DNA from: Bacillota bacterium | GTDB taxonomy: Bacteria; Bacillota; Clostridia; Oscillospirales; Ruminococcaceae | NCBI GenBank assembly: GCA_023457355.1 | Contig: JAEWLW010000053.1 | Coordinates: 1-47,391 of the forward strand | Length of the DNA stretch: 47,391 nucleotides | Reading direction: 5' to 3' | Part shown: piece after piece, positions 8,813-15,881 of the stretch | How positions within the stretch are numbered: position 1 is the first letter of the stretch | How the letters are laid out: every line of letters begins with the position of its first letter | Position numbers and translations under genes: made by a program | The notes under the pieces: generated by a model | Seen by the model: only the letters and a program-made list of their open reading frames with translations | The model's database searches: none | What the model was told of the DNA's origin: nothing

Positions 8813-8876
8813 CCGCGTGCGCATCATTAGACGCATATAAAATCGTAAATATAAAGATATTGCCGTTATTTCGTAC

Positions 8877-8893
8877 TTTACATGAATTTTACA
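8877..8893 (+). promoter_or_regulatory. PHO-box-like direct repeat ahead of pstS
   Basis: TTTACA occurs at 8877-8882 and again at 8888-8893, an 11-base period, with related TTTAGA and TTTACC copies at 8904-8916. Tandem TT(A/T)ACA-like repeats with about 11-base spacing are how PhoP boxes of Bacillus and clostridia are built. The position about 95-110 bases before pstS, in an operon that encodes PhoP and PhoR, supports autoregulation by phosphate starvation. A weak -10 (TAAGAT, about 8927) follows. Confidence 0.6.
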
Positions 8894-8987
8894 TAAAGCC
8901 GCTTTTAGACTTTACCTGATTTTTTTAAGATGAAAGCAATCCAGAAAACGAAAGAACAGAATGAAATGACAAAGGAGCTAATTTAAC

Positions 8988-9923
8988 ATGAAAAAAATGA
9001 TATCTGCCGTTGTGATTTCGGCTATGGCATTGTCCGCGCTGGCAGGCTGCGGCGCCTCATCCTCCAGTTCGTCTGCCGCCCCTGCACCTTCCGCGGCACC
9101 TTCTTCCACAGCGCCGTCTTCATCCGCTTCCAGTTTTGACACCTCTAAGAATATCGCCGTCATCTCCCGTGAAGAGGGCTCCGGTACGCGCGGCGCCTTT
9201 ATCGAGCTGATCGGCATCGAACAGAAAAATGCCGAGGGCCAGAAGGTTGACAACACCATCGAAGAGGCAACCATCACCAACAGCACCTCGGTCATGATGA
9301 CCAGCGTTGCGGGTAATCCCTATGCCATTGGGTATATCTCGCTGGGCTCGCTCAACAGCACCGTTAAGGCGCTGAAAATTGACGGTGCCGAGGCGACTGC
9401 GGACAACATTAAAGCAGGCACCTACAAAGTGGCCCGTCCCTTTAACATTGTGACCAAAGGCGATGTCAGCGAAGTGGCGCAGGATTTTATCGGGTTCATC
9501 ATGAGCGCCGACGGTCAGGCGGTTATTGAAAAGAATGGTTATATCAGCGTGGATGCCGCCGGCGACTACGCCAGCAAAAAGTCTTCCGGTAAGGTTGTCG
9601 TCGCAGGTTCTTCCTCAGTGACACCGGTCATGGAAAAACTTAAGGAAGCATACGCCGCCGTCAATCCCAATGCGACCATCGAAATCCAGCAGAGCGACTC
9701 CACCACCGGCGTTAACTCGGCGCTCGACGGCATCTGCGATATCGGCATGGCCTCCCGCGAACTCAAGGACAGCGAGATTGAAAAAGGCGCAGAGCCCACT
9801 GTGATTGCTATCGACGGCATTGCGGTCGTCATCAATAACGAAAACACCCTTGAGGGCATGACCACCGCACAGGTTCTGGCCATCTACACCGGCGAAGCCA
9901 CCAAGTGGAACGAAGTGGCCTAA
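8988..9923 (+). CDS. pstS: Phosphate-binding lipoprotein PstS, circularly permuted
   Basis: A 311-residue binding protein of the phosphate ABC importer. It has a lipoprotein signal with lipobox LAGC (Cys21), then a Ser/Ala/Pro-rich linker to about residue 50. The order of the two lobes is reversed: residues 55-185 correspond to the part that normally comes second (VISREEGSGTRGAF at 58-71, TNSTSVMM, YAIGYISLGS, FIMSADGQ), and residues 200-311 to the part that normally comes first (VAGSSSVTPVMEKL, SDSTTGVNSALDGICDIGMASREL, IDGIAVVIN, LAIYTGEATKWNEV). The protein stops where a normal PstS would continue into VISREEGSGTR. Phosphate-contact motifs of both halves are present, so it should bind phosphate. 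ATG follows AAAGGAG. First gene of the pst-pho operon. Confidence 0.93.
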   Translation: MKKMISAVVISAMALSALAGCGASSSSSSAAPAPSAAPSSTAPSSSASSFDTSKNIAVISREEGSGTRGAFIELIGIEQKNAEGQKVDNTIEEATITNSTSVMMTSVAGNPYAIGYISLGSLNSTVKALKIDGAEATADNIKAGTYKVARPFNIVTKGDVSEVAQDFIGFIMSADGQAVIEKNGYISVDAAGDYASKKSSGKVVVAGSSSVTPVMEKLKEAYAAVNPNATIEIQQSDSTTGVNSALDGICDIGMASRELKDSEIEKGAEPTVIAIDGIAVVINNENTLEGMTTAQVLAIYTGEATKWNEVA

Positions 9924-9946
9924 CCCATCAATAACGCAGCCGTTCA

Positions 9947-9969
9947 AAGACGCGGGAATACCGCGTCTT
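9947..9969 (+). other. Hairpin between pstS and pstC
   Basis: AAGACGCGG and CCGCGTCTT form a 9-base-pair stem with a five-base loop and no T run. A hairpin here could stabilise the 3' end of a pstS-only transcript or cause partial termination, giving more binding protein than permease. That role is inferred from position. Confidence 0.5.
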
Positions 9970-10005
9970 GCGGCATATCAAGAATGGTTTGAGAGGAAGG
10001 ATTTT

Positions 10006-10863
10006 GTGAAGCTTAAAGAGCAGGTTATGAAGCTGGTGTTTTTACTGGCTGCCTGTACCTCCATTGCCGCGGTGGCGCTCATCTGTATATTCCTATTTTC
10101 AAACGGGGTGCCCGCCATGGCCAAAATCGGCTTTTTTAACTTTATATTGGGGCAGAAGTGGAAGCCGACCAATGAAATTTTCGGTATTTTGCCGATGATA
10201 ACGGGCAGCATTTGGGTGACTGCGGGCGCGATGGTGCTCGGGGTACCCACCGGTATTTTAACGGCCGTATTTCTGGCGCGGTTTTCGCCTAAATGGCTTT
10301 ATAAGTTGCTCAAGCCCGCTATAGAACTGCTGGCGGGCATCCCCTCGGTCATCTATGGCTTTTTTGGTCTCGTGGTGCTGGTGCCGATGGTGCGCCGGCT
10401 GTTTGAAGATTTTGAGACGACGGGGGATACTATGCTGACGGCGATGCTGCTTTTAGCCATGATGATCCTGCCGACGGTGATAAACGTATCGGAGGCGGCG
10501 ATCAGGGCCGTGCCGGAAAGCTATTACGAGGGGGCGCTAGCGTTGGGCGCCACCAAGGAGCGCAGCGTATTTTTCACGCTGCTGCCGGCGGCGAAGTCCG
10601 GCTTGCTGGCGGCGGCCATTCTGGGGGTGGGGCGCGCCATCGGAGAGACGATGGCCGTCATGATGATTGCGGGCAATCAGGCGAGAATGCCTGCCGGTCT
10701 GCTCAAGGGTGTACGCACCCTGACCTCCAACATCGTATTGGAGATCGGGTATGCGGCCGATCTGCATCGTGAGGCGCTGGTGGCGACCGGCGTGGTGTTG
10801 TTTGTCTTCATTCTGATTATTAACCTCCTGTTCTCACTGGTCACAAGGAGGGAAAAATCATGA
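10006..10863 (+). CDS. pstC: Phosphate ABC transporter permease PstC
   Basis: A 285-residue permease with six predicted membrane helices. The cytoplasmic coupling loop reads EAAIRAVPESYYEGALALGATKER, the EAA motif that docks on PstB, followed by LLPAAKSGLLAAAILGVGRAIGET. The start is GTG at 10006, preceded by GAGAGGAAGG. Its stop overlaps the pstA start as ATGA. It forms the membrane channel with PstA and takes phosphate from PstS. Confidence 0.95.
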   Translation: MKLKEQVMKLVFLLAACTSIAAVALICIFLFSNGVPAMAKIGFFNFILGQKWKPTNEIFGILPMITGSIWVTAGAMVLGVPTGILTAVFLARFSPKWLYKLLKPAIELLAGIPSVIYGFFGLVVLVPMVRRLFEDFETTGDTMLTAMLLLAMMILPTVINVSEAAIRAVPESYYEGALALGATKERSVFFTLLPAAKSGLLAAAILGVGRAIGETMAVMMIAGNQARMPAGLLKGVRTLTSNIVLEIGYAADLHREALVATGVVLFVFILIINLLFSLVTRREKS

Positions 10864-11705
10864 AAAAGCTAAAAATTTCGGCCGCGGCCGATCCGCTTTC
10901 CCTCGTGCTGCGCACGCTGCTCTGGCTTGCCACCGGGGTAACAGCGTTGGTGTTTGTTTCGATTGTGGGGTATGTGCTGATCAAGGGCGTCCCGAATCTT
11001 ACGCTGTCGCTTTTTTCCTTCACCTATAACAGTGAAAATGTTTCTTTGTTCCCCGCATTGGTCAATACGATCAGCATCACGGGGTTGTCGCTGCTTGTGG
11101 CGGTGCCGCTGGGGGTGTTTTCGGCGGTATATACCGTTGAATATGCGCGCCGTGGCAACAGGTTGGTAAAAATTGTGCGCATGACGGCCGAGACGCTTTC
11201 GGGCATCCCCTCCATCGTTTACGGCTTGTTCGGTTTTCTGTTTTTTGTATCGGCGCTGGGGTGGCGCTATTCCATGCTGGCGGGTATCTTCACGCTGGCT
11301 ATTATGATTTTGCCGTTAATTATGCGCACGACAGAGGAAGCGTTGCAGGCGGTGCCCGATTCTTTTCGGGAAGGCAGCTTCGGCCTCGGTGCAGGCAGAT
11401 TGCGCACCGTGTTTAAAATTGTGTTGCCGGCGGCGCAGCCGGGCATACTGGCGGGCGTCATTCTCGCCGTGGGCAGAATTGTTGGCGAGACAGCGGCTTT
11501 GATTTATACATCCGGTACGGTGGCAAAGGTACCGGGCTCGCTGATGGAATCGGGCCGAACCCTCTCGGTGCATATGTATGCGCTGGCAAGCGAGGGCCTT
11601 TATATCGACCAGACCTACGCGACGGCGGTGGTGCTGCTGGTTATTGTAACCGGAATCAATGCCCTGTCGTCCTATCTGGCGCGCAGACTCACACGAGAAA
11701 GGTAA
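10860..11705 (+). CDS. pstA: Phosphate ABC transporter permease PstA
   Basis: A 281-residue partner permease with six helices. Visible motifs: TVEYARRGNRLVKIVRMTAETLSGIPSIVYG seen in pieces, the EAA loop EEALQAVPDSFREGSFGLGAGRLR and VLPAAQPGILAGVILAVGRIVGETAAL. Overlaps pstC by four bases and abuts pstB, so it is translationally coupled to both. AAGGAGG lies inside the end of pstC. Confidence 0.95.
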   Translation: MKKLKISAAADPLSLVLRTLLWLATGVTALVFVSIVGYVLIKGVPNLTLSLFSFTYNSENVSLFPALVNTISITGLSLLVAVPLGVFSAVYTVEYARRGNRLVKIVRMTAETLSGIPSIVYGLFGFLFFVSALGWRYSMLAGIFTLAIMILPLIMRTTEEALQAVPDSFREGSFGLGAGRLRTVFKIVLPAAQPGILAGVILAVGRIVGETAALIYTSGTVAKVPGSLMESGRTLSVHMYALASEGLYIDQTYATAVVLLVIVTGINALSSYLARRLTRER

Positions 11706-11710
11706 TGCAG

Positions 11711-12463
11711 ATGGAGAATAAATTTACAGTTGAATCACTCAATCTCTATTACGGAGATTTTAAGGCGCTGAAAAATGTATCGCTCGGCATTGAGCCCGGC
11801 GAGATTACGGCGTTTATAGGTCCTTCGGGCTGTGGAAAATCCACGTTGTTAAAGACGCTCAACCGCATGAACGACCTGGTGGAGGGCTGCCGCATCGAGG
11901 GCAAAGTGCTGCTGGACGGCGAGGATGTCTACGGCAGCATGGATGTGAACATGCTGAGAAAGCGCGTGGGTATGGTGTTTCAGAAGCCGAACCCGTTCCC
12001 CATGAGCGTTTATGATAATATCGCCTTCGGCCCCAGAACCCACGGTGTTAAAAATCGCTATAAGCTCGATGAAATCGTGGAAAAATCGCTGCGCGACGCC
12101 GCCATCTGGGATGAACTCAAGGACCGCCTCAAAAAAAGCGCGTTGGGGCTCTCGGGCGGCCAGCAGCAGCGGTTGTGTATCGCGCGCGCGCTGGCGGTTA
12201 ACCCCGAGGTGCTGCTTATGGATGAGCCGACCTCGGCGCTCGACCCGATTTCCACCCTTAAAATAGAGGAGCTTGCCGCGGAACTCAAAAAGAATTATAC
12301 TATTGTCATCGTCACCCACAACATGCAGCAGGCGGTTCGAATTTCAGATAAAACGGCATTTTTCCTGCTGGGCGAGGTTGTGGAGTTCGACACCACCGAC
12401 AACATATTTTCCATGCCCAAGGATAAGCGGACCGAAGACTACATCACAGGGAGGTTTGGATGA
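11711..12463 (+). CDS. pstB: Phosphate ABC transporter ATPase PstB
   Basis: A 250-residue ABC ATPase that drives phosphate import. Walker A GPSGCGKST (38-46), Q-loop Q91 in MVFQKPNPFP (a PstB hallmark), signature LSGGQQQR (147-154), Walker B LLMDEPTSALD (168-178) and switch H203. I prefer the ATG at 11711 because GAAAGG is eight bases upstream; the ATG at 11705, which overlaps the pstA stop as TAATG, is too close to it. Both give the same protein apart from two residues. Confidence 0.95.
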   Translation: MENKFTVESLNLYYGDFKALKNVSLGIEPGEITAFIGPSGCGKSTLLKTLNRMNDLVEGCRIEGKVLLDGEDVYGSMDVNMLRKRVGMVFQKPNPFPMSVYDNIAFGPRTHGVKNRYKLDEIVEKSLRDAAIWDELKDRLKKSALGLSGGQQQRLCIARALAVNPEVLLMDEPTSALDPISTLKIEELAAELKKNYTIVIVTHNMQQAVRISDKTAFFLLGEVVEFDTTDNIFSMPKDKRTEDYITGRFG

Positions 12464-13146
12464 TGAGAAGCCGATTCGACGACCAGCTTGAGCTGCTAAA
12501 CCGTGAACTGACCCACATGGGTGCGCTGTGCGAAAATGCGATTGCCAGCGCGGCAAAAGCGCTTTTTGAGCGTAAGGACGGTCAGGCGCTGGCGATCAAG
12601 ACCATAGAAACCGACACCCGAATTGACCAGAAGGAGCGCGAAATAGAATCGCTTTGCTTAAAGCTACTGCTGCATCAGCAGCCGGTGGCCAAAGACTTGC
12701 GCCAAATTTCCTCCGCGCTTAAAATGATCACCGACATGGAGCGGATCGGCGATCAGGCTTCGGATATTGCCGAAATTGTGCGCACCGGCGGCATCAGCGC
12801 CGTTGCGGAGGACGACGGGTTGCCGGTGGCGCCAATGGCGCGGGCCGCTATCAAGATGGTGACCGACAGCATCGAGGCGTTTGTGCAAAAAGATATTGCA
12901 CTGGCAAATTCGGTAATTGCCGACGACGACGTGGTGGATGATTATTTTATCCGTATAAAAAACGCGCTTATTACGCTGATTTCGGAGCACCGTGCGCGGG
13001 GCGAATGGGCGCTGGATCTTCTGATGATTGTCAAGTACCTTGAGCGAATCGGCGACCACGCCACCAACATTGCGGAATGGGTGGTCTTCTCCATCACCGG
13101 CGAGCATCCTAAGTATAAGGGGGAGAGCGATGATTTACTGCGTTGA
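12460..13146 (+). CDS. phoU: Phosphate signalling protein PhoU
   Basis: A 228-residue all-helical protein with the two three-helix-bundle repeats of PhoU. Each repeat carries the metal-binding motif: KMITDMERIGDQASDIAE (about 88-105) and MIVKYLERIGDHATNIAEW (about 189-207). PhoU links the Pst transporter to PhoR and represses the regulon when phosphate is plentiful. Overlaps the pstB stop (ATGATG start after GGGAGG) and overlaps phoP by 17 bases. Confidence 0.95.
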   Translation: MMRSRFDDQLELLNRELTHMGALCENAIASAAKALFERKDGQALAIKTIETDTRIDQKEREIESLCLKLLLHQQPVAKDLRQISSALKMITDMERIGDQASDIAEIVRTGGISAVAEDDGLPVAPMARAAIKMVTDSIEAFVQKDIALANSVIADDDVVDDYFIRIKNALITLISEHRARGEWALDLLMIVKYLERIGDHATNIAEWVVFSITGEHPKYKGESDDLLR

Positions 13147-13804
13147 AGACGACGACAGCATCCGCGAGCTGGTGGTGTATACGCTGCGCTCGGGCGGGCT
13201 TGAGGCCAAGGGGTTTTCCGACGGCAAGCAGCTCGACGAGGCGCTGCGGCAGCAGCTTCCTTCTTTGATTTTACTGGATGTCATGCTGCCCGGCGAAGAC
13301 GGGGTGAGCATTCTGCGCCGAATCCGCGCTTCGGCAAGGCTCCGGCGGCTGCCGGTGATTCTGGCCACTGCTAAGGGAACCGAATATGATAAGGTTATCG
13401 GGCTTGATTCTGGCGCGGACGATTATATTGCAAAGCCGTTTGGCATGATGGAGCTGCTCTCGCGGGTCAAGGCGGTGCTGCGGCGCTGCGTACCCGAGGG
13501 CGAGGCCCAAAGCTTGACGGCGGGCGAAGTCTGCATGCAGACCGACCGGCATATTGTAACGGTGGCAGGGCAGGAGATTACGCTGACGCTTAAGGAATTT
13601 GAACTGTTGCGCCTGTTGATGGGCAGCCCGGGCCGTGTGTTTACGCGGGATATGCTGATTGAAACGCTGTGGGGCTACGATTTTGACGGCGAAACCCGCA
13701 CGGTGGATGTGCATGTGCGCACGCTGCGCCAGAAGCTGGGCGGTGCGGCCGGTATTATCGAAACGGTTCGGGGCGTCGGCTATCGCTTGGGAGAGGGGCT
13801 ATGA
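13130..13804 (+). CDS. phoP: Phosphate regulon response regulator PhoP (OmpR type)
   Basis: A 224-residue response regulator. Receiver domain: acidic cluster EDDD at 6-9, phosphoacceptor D50 in LLDVMLPGEDG, T80, K102 in AKPF. The C-terminal winged helix (about 128-222) has LTLKEFELLRLLM, GRVFTRDMLIETLWGYDF, TRTVDVHVRTLRQKL and VRGVGYRL. The start at 13130 follows AAGGGGGAGAG inside the phoU end; upstream in-frame codons would run through phoU and are not credible. It overlaps phoR by four bases. Expected to bind the direct repeats before pstS. Naming as PhoP rests mainly on operon context. Confidence 0.93.
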   Translation: MIYCVEDDDSIRELVVYTLRSGGLEAKGFSDGKQLDEALRQQLPSLILLDVMLPGEDGVSILRRIRASARLRRLPVILATAKGTEYDKVIGLDSGADDYIAKPFGMMELLSRVKAVLRRCVPEGEAQSLTAGEVCMQTDRHIVTVAGQEITLTLKEFELLRLLMGSPGRVFTRDMLIETLWGYDFDGETRTVDVHVRTLRQKLGGAAGIIETVRGVGYRLGEGL

Positions 13805-15468
13805 CAAAACGTATTTTTTCCGCCATTTGCGCTATGGTGATCTTAACCACGGTGCTGACGGCAGGCCTGGTTTCGGCACTGCTGTATGACCGGCATCTGG
13901 CCGAAATCAAGCAGACGATCCGGGCCGAAGCGGATTATATCGCTTCGTATATGTCGGGCAGGGATGTAACCGATGGGGAACTGGTGCAGCTGTCTTCCAT
14001 TACGCAGGGGCGTGTCACGTGGATTGCGCCGGACGGTACGGTGCTGTTTGACAGTGCCAGCCGGCCTGAGGACATGGAGAACCATGCCAACCGTCAGGAG
14101 GTTCTTTCGGCACTGCAAAGCGGCTTTGGCGAGGCTACCCGGCATTCGGCGACGCTCAATGGCCTGACAAGCTATTATTTTGCGCGCCGTATGGCCGACG
14201 GCACGGTGCTGCGCGTGGCTTACAGCACCCAAAGCCTTTACAGCACCATGTTTTCCACGCTGGTTACGCTGGCTGGGGTCATCCTTGCGGTGCTGCTGAT
14301 ATCGGTGCTGCTTTCGCGCCGCATCACGAAAGGTATTGTGGAGCCGATTAACCGGCTGGATTTATCCAACCCGTCGGCCAGCGACAGTTATGAGGAGCTT
14401 TACCCGCTGCTTTCGCGCCTGGGCAGCCAGAATGCGCAGATCAAAAGCCAGATGAACGATCTGCAAAAGATGCAGAGCGAATTTTCGGCCATCATCCAGA
14501 ACATGCGCGAAGGGCTGGTGCTGCTCTCAAACGACGGCAGTATCCTGTCCATCAATCCCAGCGCCGCACGGCTGTTGGGCATCCCGCATGAGAGCTGCGT
14601 GGGCAAATACCTGCTGAATTTTGAACGCAGCGAGGAAATGCGCACCGCCATTGAACAGCTTGCGCAGAAAAAGAGCGCCGAATTTATTTTGGCCAAAGGC
14701 GGACGAAGCTACCGCCTGCTGGCAAACCCTGTTGTCACAGGCGGCAGCCTGATGCTGATGATGGACGTGACCGAGCAACTGGCGGCCGAACAGCTTCGGC
14801 GCGAGTTTTCGGCCAACGTCTCGCACGAGCTTAAAACGCCGCTTCAGTCCATTTTGGGTTATGCCGAGATTATGAAAAGCGGCCTTGCAAAACCGGCGGA
14901 TTTTCCGCGGTTTATCGAGCGCATCTACCGGGAGGCGCAGCGCCTGATCGCGCTGGTGGAGGATATCATATCGCTTTCACACCTTGACGAGGGGGAGGAT
15001 ATGCCCACCGAGCGCATTGAGCTGTTATCGGTCGCACGGGAAGCGGCCGACCGATTGCAGCAGGTGTCGGCCGAGGCCGGTGTCAGCCTGGATGTCACCG
15101 GCCAGACCGCCGAAATCACCGGGGTGCGCAGGCTGATTGCCGAAATGATTTATAACCTGTGTGATAACGCGGTCAAATACAACCGTAAGGGTGGTAAAGT
15201 GACGGTTTTGATCGATAAGGTGCCCGATGGCGGCGCGCGGCTCACCGTTTCCGACACCGGCTGCGGCATTCCCGAAGCGCACCAGAGCCGGGTGTTTGAA
15301 CGGTTTTACCGTGTGGATAAAAGCCATTCCAAGGAGACGGGCGGCACCGGGCTGGGCTTGTCGATTGTCAAGCACGCCGCCGTGCGGCACAATGCCAAAA
15401 TCACACTGCAAAGCAAGGAAAACGAAGGAACAACCATCGCCGTCCATTTCCCGCCTGAAGCCAAATAG
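13801..15468 (+). CDS. phoR: Phosphate sensor histidine kinase PhoR
   Basis: A 555-residue membrane kinase. TM1 about 7-29, extracytoplasmic domain about 30-148, TM2 about 150-171, a HAMP-like linker, a PAS domain about 225-325 (IIQNMREGLVLLSNDGSIL), the dimerisation/phosphotransfer helix with H342 in NVSHELKTPLQS, and an ATPase domain with NLCDNAVKYN (452-461), DTGCGI (485-490) and GTGLGLSIVKH (515-525). The domain set is that of clostridial and Bacillus PhoR. It is the last gene of the pst-pho operon, coupled to phoP. Confidence 0.93.
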   Translation: MTKRIFSAICAMVILTTVLTAGLVSALLYDRHLAEIKQTIRAEADYIASYMSGRDVTDGELVQLSSITQGRVTWIAPDGTVLFDSASRPEDMENHANRQEVLSALQSGFGEATRHSATLNGLTSYYFARRMADGTVLRVAYSTQSLYSTMFSTLVTLAGVILAVLLISVLLSRRITKGIVEPINRLDLSNPSASDSYEELYPLLSRLGSQNAQIKSQMNDLQKMQSEFSAIIQNMREGLVLLSNDGSILSINPSAARLLGIPHESCVGKYLLNFERSEEMRTAIEQLAQKKSAEFILAKGGRSYRLLANPVVTGGSLMLMMDVTEQLAAEQLRREFSANVSHELKTPLQSILGYAEIMKSGLAKPADFPRFIERIYREAQRLIALVEDIISLSHLDEGEDMPTERIELLSVAREAADRLQQVSAEAGVSLDVTGQTAEITGVRRLIAEMIYNLCDNAVKYNRKGGKVTVLIDKVPDGGARLTVSDTGCGIPEAHQSRVFERFYRVDKSHSKETGGTGLGLSIVKHAAVRHNAKITLQSKENEGTTIAVHFPPEAK

Positions 15469-15881
15469 CCGGATGCTGCGCCGGCGGTATCGTTGCGTAT
15501 TGTAAATACGACGGGTATTTGTTTTTATCTGATTTGATCTAAATCAATGGGGCATGCCAATCTTCATGTGAGATGGCGTGCCCCATCGGCGTTGGAAAGC
15601 GACTGCATATTTACCCCATAAGCGGCTGCTGAATTGGCCGGTGTGATAAAATATTTATGGCAAGCTGTTAGATTGGGCGAGCGTTGCTGCGTCGGCTTCA
15701 TGGAACCGATGTGGTGTTTCGGTGCGGATAAAGCCGCGAAGAAGAACGCCGCCAGTTGGTTTAATGACTTTCTGGTATAACTGTGCCTTTGGCTGGAATA
15801 AGAGACCGCCCCCGGTGCACCGCAATGGTGCACCGGGGGCGGTCAAATATGGAGAATCTTTTGCAGTGGCTTCAGGCACTG
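15469..15881. other. Intergenic region (413 bp) between convergent operons
   Basis: No gene. It has a hairpin with arms ATGGGGCATGCCA (15547-15559) and TGGCGTGCCCCAT (15574-15586), 12 of 13 pairs, which may end the pho operon, and a perfect hairpin at 15804-15844. The 24-base stretch at 15522-15545 resembles 3965-3987, both holding a TAAATC-type dyad. Between 15590 and 15800 I see nothing. Confidence 0.55.
15804..15844. terminator. Perfect 18-bp hairpin, probable terminator of the efflux operon
   Basis: Arms GACCGCCCCCGGTGCACC (15804-15821) and its exact complement (15827-15844) with loop GCAAT. Very stable, but the T run is poor on both strands (TCTTATTCC on the minus strand). It lies 38 bases past the RND stop codon, so it probably terminates or protects that transcript. 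Confidence 0.7.

Noticed and set aside
13028..13129. Upstream extension of the PhoP reading frame
   Set aside because: The added residues are a frame-shifted reading of phoU; the receiver domain and ribosome binding site place the start at 13130.
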